In this document: positions 57,905 to 64,000 of the stretch, piece by piece
Position numbering within the stretch: position 1 is the first letter of the stretch
Layout: every line of letters starts with the position of its first letter
NCBI GenBank assembly: GCA_009823505.1
Contig: VZQC01013731.1
Coordinates: 1,624,313-1,688,312 of the forward strand
DNA: 64,000 nucleotides
Direction: 5' to 3'
Origin: Rhizomys pruinosus
Taxonomy: Eukaryota; Chordata; Mammalia; Rodentia; Spalacidae
Program-made: the position numbers and the translations under genes
Notes under the pieces: generated by a model
Database searches by the model: none
Seen by the model: the letters and a program-made list of their open reading frames with translations, nothing else
Told to the model about the DNA's origin: nothing

Positions 57905-58163
57905 TGGGGCTGGAGAGATGGCCTAGCGGTTAAGAGCGCCGACCGCTCTTGCAGAGGACCCGGGTTCGATCCCCAGCACCCACATGGCGGCTGAGAACCG
58001 TCTGAAGCTCCAATTCCAGGAGAACTCTAGTTCCAGGGGAATCCGAGACCCTCTTCTGACCTCCGCGGCGTTGCACGACACGGGTGCACAGACTTGCATG
58101 CAGACAGTACATTCATACACATACAGAAATAAATAAAAAAAATTAATAAAAAAAAAATTAGAA
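57905..58163 (+). repeat. B2-like SINE, lineage-specific subfamily, most intact copy
   Basis: Forward full-length copy retaining most CpGs: A-box region 'tggcctagcgg', perfect B box 'ggttcgatccc', the 17-bp duplication, and 'ccgcggcgttgcacgacacg'. A 10-bp target-site duplication aagaaagtca lies at 57895-57904 and 58164-58173. CpG retention suggests recent insertion. Confidence 0.97.
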
Positions 58164-58463
58164 AAGAAAGTCACTTGACCTCTCCAGACTGTGACCTACA
58201 CAAGGTTCAATAACACTTTCCTAATGTCTTAGCAGGTGCACTGTGTATAGCAGTAACCTTCCCTCCTCCATCCAGGAAAGACACAACATTTTATGAAGAA
58301 AGATCAGGACAACAGAGCAGGACATATTTGAGCAGTTGGGTCTTAGAGCAAAAGTTGGAATAAAATCAACTGAAACGCTAATAATAAATACAGTTAATTG
58401 AGCTGTTATGCTGTGCTGAGTAAGGTGCTAAACATTTTGTATGTATCACTTCACTCAGTGTTC

Positions 58464-58464
<1 letters not shown>

Positions 58465-58509
<45 letters not shown>
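58465..58509. repeat. (CT)n microsatellite
   Basis: About 45 bp of CT at the left end of the B4, probably grown from its tail. Confidence 0.96.
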
Positions 58510-58512
<3 letters not shown>

Positions 58513-58806
58513 ATATATGTAGGTATGGGTATGTGAGCAGTTGTGCATGTGGAGACCGAGGCTGACACATCAGGCATCTGTCCTCCGCTATGGCTCCCCA
58601 CATTGTCTTTTGAGACAGTGTCCCCACTGAACCTAAAGTTTGCCAATCGTTAGCCTATCCATCTAGCAACCTCCAGAAATCCTTCATTCTCCATCTCTCT
58701 GCCAGCACTGAGGGGACAGATGTGCACAATAATGCCTGGCTTTATTGAGATCTGAACTCAGATCCTCCACTTGTACAACAGGCACTTTCCTGAGCCATCT
58801 CCACAT
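58510..58806 (-). repeat. B4 SINE (ID-B1 composite), diverged
   Basis: Reverse: a B1-like part ('tgagacagtgtccccactga', 'gccagcactgaggggac') followed by an ID/tRNA-like part ('gatctgaactcagatcctcc', 'actttcctgagccatct'). Same layout as 62700-63016. Confidence 0.6.
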
Positions 58807-58920
58807 TTTCGTAATGCTTTTTACTTTTAATTAAGGAAAGATTTTCATACACCTTTCAAAGGTGAGAAAATTGAGGCTCAGAGAATTGACATAGGTAGGC
58901 CCAGGATAACTGGACGGGCT

Positions 58921-59759
58921 GTGTTGGCAGGTTGCAGTAGGCTTTCACATATCCAGAATTAGAAGGGATTCTGGGTGCACCCTTCCATCCATCGACTGCC
59001 TGTGCTCTTGGCCTATAGAATGAATGCTTTCTTCAGGGTTGCTCAACCCTGGCACCTCTTCTCCAACAGCACCCTGGGGTAGTGATTATATTTTGATCTG
59101 TCCCTGGCCTTAGTCCTTTATGCTGGCTAGATTTGTCCTGGCTTTAGTCTTCAAATATGTCCTTAATTTGTGTGATAGTTCCCAGCCTAGGGATACTGTT
59201 CTTCTCTAGAAGGTGGACATCCTTCTAGAGAGCCTGGCCAGGTAGGTTGGAACCCTAGGGCAATGCCTCAGTGGCACTCCTTTGTGTTCCTGGAAGCCAC
59301 TCACAACCTTCAGCTAAGTTGAGTTCCCGGTAACCAAAGCTGGCTTTACCCAGGAACCCCACTTCATTCACACACACCATTGTGGGAGCAATAGATGTAA
59401 AGACCGAATAACTGAACAAGTTTTCTTCTTTGAGGGTTGACAGACTTCAGGTCTTGGTCATCTGGAGAGAAGACTAAGTCTCCAGCCTGTAAGGTCCTTC
59501 TATTGGGAAGAGGAAATTCTAGCTTCTGCATCCCTTAAGCCACCAGTCTATGTATGAGTCCTGTGATTGGGTGAGAAAGGGTCCTCTGCCAGTACACCTC
59601 TGAGGGCAATCTGGGAACTATCTTTAGGCTTTGTCAAGTGTAGCTAGCTAGGCTTCATATTTAGGGGAAAGGGCACAGAGCTTTGGGAACTGTCTTTGAT
59701 CATTGCTCCTGAATAGGATGTTGGATGGGCAGAATTCCAGGAAAACGTGGAACTGGGTG
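58921..59759. other. unique sequence, nothing recognised
   Basis: No repeat or exon recognised. Confidence 0.45.
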
Positions 59760-60150
59760 CTCCAGCATATTCATTCATTCATTCATTCATTCATTCATTC
59801 ATTTCTCCAATTTACTAAGGACCCCTGTGCTTCAGACACTGTTTCAGGGGATAGGCGGGCTACTTCCTGTTCTTGTACAGCTACATTCTAGTGATGTGCG
59901 AGAAACAATGAATGAACCAACACCCTAGGAAAAATAATTTCCTATAGTCATAAGCATCCTGAAAATCACACAATGGGAGTTTGTCTTAGAGGGAAGCCTA
60001 GGGTAGAGGGGGGCTCAGAGAGATTGGAGTCGGTAACAAAAATTTCACTGCTGGTGCTACGTATTGAAGTAGTCCAACTGTGGGAAGTTCTGAGAGTCTG
60101 GTGTTCTAGGCAGAGGGCACAACATGCACAGAGGCACTGTGCTTAGACAA
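59760..60150 (-). repeat. L2 3' end with (ATTC)n
   Basis: The (ATTC)n run at 59768-59804 is followed by 'cttcagacactgtttcaggg', 'ttgtacagctacattctagt', and farther right 'ttctaggcagagggcacaac'. This is the reverse complement of the L2 3' end, whose terminal repeat is GAAT-like. The middle is diverged. Confidence 0.65.
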
Positions 60151-60524
60151 GAGCTCTGCCCTGGCAGAGCCAGAACAGAGGCTGGGGTACAGAGGAGTCA
60201 TGAGGACGCTCGGCTGCAGCATGTTTCAGATGAACCTGGCACGGCTCTCCGTGCATTGTCCGCAGTGTGTGTGTTTATCTGCTCTCCGTGCTGGCAGTCA
60301 TTGTTCCTGTTTTGGAAGCTGGAGTCGTAACAGATTACCATTCTCCCAAGGTCACACACCTAATGACTGATGGAGCTTTGAAAGGGACTTGAGCAGTCTG
60401 GAAGTGGAAGGTATTCTTTTAACTGGCACATGATATAGTCAGTGTTAATGGACAGAGCCAAGACTGAGAAGAATCTTGGAATAGGGCAGATCACTCCCCA
60501 AGGGGAGTGAAGAGAGAGGGGATG

Positions 60525-60720
60525 CTAGCGTTCATTGAGAGGGCCAAGGCTGCTTGCCAGGCACTGGGCTGCATGCTTTCTCATCCATTAGCCTCACCTC
60601 AACCTTGCTCCAAGGTAGGCTTTACAGATGGCAAAAGCACAAACTGAGAGAGGTGACATGCCTTGCCCAAGGCCCCTTAGCCAGCACCAGATTGCCCTGT
60701 TGTCTTGAGATCTATCTACC
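60525..60720 (-). repeat. MIR relic
   Basis: Reverse MIR: 'gctagcgttcattgagaggg', 'gccaggcactgggctgcatg', 'tttacagatggcaaaagcac', 'cttgcccaaggccccttag'. Confidence 0.8.
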
Positions 60721-61454
60721 CTGACACCAGCATTTTTCTGACCCTCGACAGTCAATTGTTTCCTTTTTTGTTTCATTATTTATTTATTCTTCTTCTCTAA
60801 GAGTGAAACTAGATGTCTTCTCAATGATGGGAGCCTAACCAAAAAGTGTACTTGTCTGCATGGGGGAGGCAGTGGCTACCTGTCAGCGTGTGTGCATTGT
60901 TCTCCAAATTGCCTGATATCTGGAGGAGAGGAACAGAGCAGGATCCTTCACTTTCATGGTGCCTGCTGGGCAAGCATGAGCACACAGGCATTCCATAAAT
61001 AAAAAATAAATGCCACACTGTATAGCTCAGGGCCTTCTGCAAAGCTTTACCCAGGGATCCTTGCGCTTGCCAGGAACAGGGTCATGAGTCATTGCTCCTA
61101 CTTCCCTTTCCCCTGGGGCTGACTCCTCATCCCCTAAGGGAAACCTAAATAGTTCCTCTTGGAAAGTACCAATGGTACACCCCATCTTTCCTTCCTGTTT
61201 CAAAGTCAAGGTGTATGAAATTTGACAGCCTCTTTCATTCATTTACCTGACAAGCAGTCCCTGTGGCCTAGTCTCAGGAGATACTGCTGGGGAGTGTCTT
61301 TCTTGAGGAGAGCTTGCATTTCAGTAAGGGCTTCAGATTTTTTTAAAGATATACAAATGAACATGCAAATAAGTTAATTTCAGGTGGTGGTAATTGCTAA
61401 GAAGATAAAGGGGGTAATGACCCAGAGAATGACTTGGGGCAGAGAGGGAAAGTC
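60721..61454. other. unique sequence, nothing recognised
   Basis: No interspersed repeat recognised. Short open frames only. Confidence 0.45.
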
Positions 61455-61590
61455 TGTTTTATCTATCTACCTCATCTTCTATTGGTCTGTCTCTCTATCA
61501 CCTCTAACTCTGTCCCTATCTCTACCTCCATCTCTATTCTCTCTCCCCCTCTCTCTGTCTCTCTCTTCCTCCTCCTCCTCCTCTCCCCAC
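61455..61590. repeat. pyrimidine-rich (CT/CTAT/CCT) tract
   Basis: About 135 bp of almost pure pyrimidine on the plus strand with CTAT, CTCT and TCC subrepeats. Confidence 0.9.
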
Positions 61591-61992
61591 CACTGCTTCT
61601 CATGTGCATTTACACTCATGTAGCACATAGAAATTTATGAATTTCTCTGAAGCCTCTCTTTTTCATCCACTCCTATCTGTTATTTTACCACCTTTCTATA
61701 GATGATTTTTGATGCCCACTCAGGACCAGGCTTTCATTGTGGATTGTCTTATTCTCCTTCTTCACTGACCAGAAGGGACAGTTATTTGATTACTCCCCCG
61801 CATCTCCTCTGTGCTGAACACACTGTTCAGTATAAGGTAGGCACAGCAAGCTTTTGTTAAATTACCAAATTTAAAGAAGGCCCATGCAGTATTTCTCCAT
61901 GCATCTGCTGCAGTAGATGCCACTGTGTGCCTGTGTTTGCTGCCACATGAAAGACTGGTATGGCATGAAAAGATTATGCAGATAAAGGTATA

Positions 61993-62306
61993 AGTGGGTC
62001 CTTCCATATCCAAGGGGGGGAGTGTCAGTTCCAGAGCCCCTCGTGGATGCCAACATCCAAGAATGCTTGATTCCCTATTGTAAAGTAGCACAGTATCTGC
62101 ATTCGACCCGATTAAATCAACATTTGTTTACATCGTCTGTAGGCACAAATCCAAACATAATATGTCTAAGTAAGTATGTTTCATTTTTAGGAAGAAAAAA
62201 AATACGTACATGTTCAATACAGATTAAAATTTTTTTTCCCAATATTATCGATCAGTCTGCAATTTGAATCTGGCAAAGTGGAACCTAGAATAGAGAGGGG
62301 TAAATG
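61993..62306 (+). mobile_element. Tigger-type (TcMar) relic, MER2/Tigger1-like
   Basis: 'gggtccttccatatccaagg', 'ctcgtggatgccaacatcca', 'aaagtagcacagtatctgca' and 'tacgtacatgttcaatacag' follow the order of a Tigger1/MER2 element. Confidence 0.7.
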
Positions 62307-62462
62307 CATAGCCCAAGCCTCCGGTATCCTGACATCTTTCACGACTGTAAATCAATTCTATATTAATCAACCTCAAAATAGTACATCAGATACTCATTTG
62401 TGGACAGAAGGATCAGTGATGGTGAATCTGTGACCTCCCTTCCTGCTTGATAGCCTCAGGTG

Positions 62463-62496
62463 AAAGAGAGAGAGACAAAAGGAGAGAGAGACAGAC

Positions 62497-62535
<39 letters not shown>
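62463..62535. repeat. (GA)n/(GACA)n microsatellite
   Basis: GA-rich simple repeat with GACA units in the middle. Confidence 0.95.
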
Positions 62536-62537
<2 letters not shown>

Positions 62538-62699
62538 ATATTAACTGCACAGTATGCAGACTTGTAAATAGGGGTTCCTGGGAACCTTGGGTGACTGGAA
62601 CTTTGTCTGCTCCAGGCACCTTAGGATTGTGTGAAGGGACTGTCTTGGGAATAGTGTGTGCGTGTGTGGGGGGGATACTTTTTATGTGTTGTATTTGTG

Positions 62700-63016
62700 T
62701 GTGGAGTCCATTCATGTGAGTGTATACATACACACGCTGGCCCATGCAGAGGCCAGAGTGGGCCGTCTTCCTCTACCAACTCTGGCTCTGCCTTATTGCT
62801 TTGAGCCAGGGTCTCTCACTGAACTAGGAGCCTCATTTTGGGGCTAGGCTGACTTGTCAGCAAGCTGTTGGGATTTGCCTATCTCTACTCCCCAACACTG
62901 AGATTACAGGCATGCACAGCCATCCCCAGTTTTCTACATGAGTACTGGGGATTTGAATTCAGATCTTCATGCTTGCAGAACAAGTGTTTTGACCACTGAG
63001 CCATTTCCCCAGCCCC
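62700..63016 (-). repeat. B4 SINE (ID-B1 composite)
   Basis: Reverse: B1-like part with 'agccagggtctctcactgaa' and 'acactgagattacaggcatg', then ID/tRNA-like part with 'gtactggggatttgaattca', 'gatcttcatgcttgcagaac' and 'actgagccatttccccagcc'. The left end merges with TG-rich sequence. Confidence 0.75.
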
Positions 63017-63029
63017 TGGAATTTTTTTT

Positions 63030-64000
63030 TTTTAAGGTGATAACAACTATAACTCAGTTTGTTTAAAGGGAGGTGAGTGCGTCATTGAAAAGTGAGAAAT
63101 AACTTAAACAAGCAGCCAGGGCCCCACACGGGAGCCTGGATTCCGTGTGGCGCAGGGGGTTGGTTATTAGAGGAGGGAGCACAGTAGCTTTTTAATGACA
63201 GGGCGACATGGCTCAGAATGCTGTGATCAGGTTAGCATTTGATTTCTCTGGGCCATGGCTCACAGAGCAAATAACATGTTCAATGTGATCTTTAAAATAA
63301 ATTACAGAGATCAAAAGGGAGCAGTGTAGGAGAGTTTGAGTGTACAGAGAGGGGCAACGTTTGGAGTTCATTTAATTAAAGGAGCCAACACGGGAGGCTG
63401 TTGCCTGTCATTTGAGACTTGTTGATAGAAAAGCCCGGAGGTCTCTTTTTTTTTTTTGAAGTAGGGAATGCAAATCGGCCCCTCGGCATGCATACCGGCT
63501 TGTATTAACAACCATCCTGCCCTGATTTTCTTGTCTAGTGGATACTGCTGTAGTTTATCCTCTGGCAGAACTCACATTTACAAAGGGGAAATAAAAGTCA
63601 CAGTGAAGAAGGATGGTTCTGCATCTTACGGATCACAGGTGCTTCACCCCACGTGACCTGACGCCCTCTGCTCTGCCGAATGCTCCGCCATCTTGCAATG
63701 TTCCCAGCAGATGGTGGTGGCCTGTCCTCTCTCCTTTCTATCCTGGTATCCTGAGATGAGACAGAACCCATCCGAGTGGTGTCTAAATGCTCAGATGATG
63801 GTGCCAGCCTGACTGAGGCCAAACCCCAGCTCTGCTCTTTGCTAGCTTGGTGCCCCGGGGGTGGGGTGGGGGGGGACATAGTCCCCTCCCTGGGTGTCAA
63901 TTTCCCTGGGATGGAATTAGCAAGTCTTCCTCACAGGGTTGTTTGAGGATTAAGTGCAAAGATACATGCAAAGGGCTTAGCCCGTATCTGGCGTGTGCAG
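63030..64000. other. unique block with motif-dense candidate enhancer
   Basis: No interspersed repeat. The part at 63030-63470 has TCF/LEF-like 'agatcaaaaggga', homeodomain-like 'catttaattaaagg', and an 8-bp inverted repeat ccacacgg/ccgtgtgg (63124-63131, 63143-63150). The right part has a CTCF-like motif at 63662-63674. No exon recognised. Confidence 0.4.
63662..63674 (-). promoter_or_regulatory. weaker candidate CTCF site
   Basis: The plus-strand cgccctctgctct reads agagcagagggcg on the minus strand. It agrees with the CTCF core consensus at 11 of 13 positions, including the GGGCG end. Seen as motif only. Confidence 0.3.

Larger units (their letters stand above)
58375..58920 (-). repeat. 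MIR relic split by (CT)n and a B4 SINE
   Basis: Left part (58375-58460): 'gtgctgagtaaggtgctaaa', 'gtatgtatcacttcactcag'. Right part (58840-58920): 'aggtgagaaaattgaggctc', 'agagaattgacataggtag'. Both are reverse MIR and join when the intervening insertion is removed. Confidence 0.65.

Noticed and set aside
57905..57980. tRNA gene-like sequence with perfect A and B boxes
   Set aside because: It is the tRNA-derived head of the SINE. There is no intact cloverleaf with acceptor stem, and the unit continues into the SINE body and A-rich tail.
57923..58174. Recurrent peptide with 'ECTVCMQVCAPVSCNAAEVRRG' across many loci (1423, 6115, 8761, 34519, 37984, 57923)
   Set aside because: It is the minus-strand translation of the B2-like SINE. 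Recurrence reflects SINE copies, not a protein family.

Overview
This window is mammalian, and more exactly muroid-rodent, non-coding DNA. The evidence is the repeat content: B1 (7SL-derived), B2/B3 (tRNA-derived) and B4 SINEs, rodent L1 and rodent hAT-Charlie (URR1/RChARR1-like) elements, over a layer of mammal-wide fossils (MIR, L2, MER5, MER20, Tigger). The young B1 and B2-like copies differ from the mouse, rat and hamster consensus sequences as I remember them, so a non-murine muroid is likely. Spalacidae is one possibility; I cannot settle the species.

I found no supportable protein-coding gene, rRNA or functional tRNA. Every longer open frame is explained by a SINE, by a G-rich minisatellite, or by the number of open frames expected by chance in 64 kb. 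One tract (about 39560-40375, minus strand) reads like degraded cDNA and may be a processed pseudogene of a family I do not recognise.

Layout. 1-10 kb: dense SINE insertions, an old minus-strand L1, MIR relics and a very long T tract behind a B1. 10-16 kb: scattered MIR, B1, B3 and a URR1 element with an internal duplication. 16.8-17.7 kb: a candidate CTCF site and a rodent L1 3' end. 18.38-18.95 kb: a 17-copy G-rich minisatellite. 19-27 kb: mostly unique sequence with MIR, MER20 and URR1 relics and a perfect 18-bp hairpin. 27.48-28.36 kb: a degenerate TTAGAATGTGTG array. 31-38 kb: SINE and L1 insertions plus an RChARR1-like transposon. 40.8-41.4 kb: a Tigger relic broken by three B1 pieces, two of them inverted. 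42-57 kb: sparse repeats and several long unique blocks that may hold conserved regulatory DNA. 57-64 kb: the most intact B2-like SINE, a MIR split by a later B4, L2, Tigger, and a motif-rich unique block at the right edge.

The most informative result is a lineage-specific B2-like SINE family. Eight full-length copies carry a 17-bp internal tandem duplication, most with clear target-site duplications. One further full-length copy lacks the duplication and looks like the ancestral form. Ages and family names of old repeats are by recognition, not by database search.
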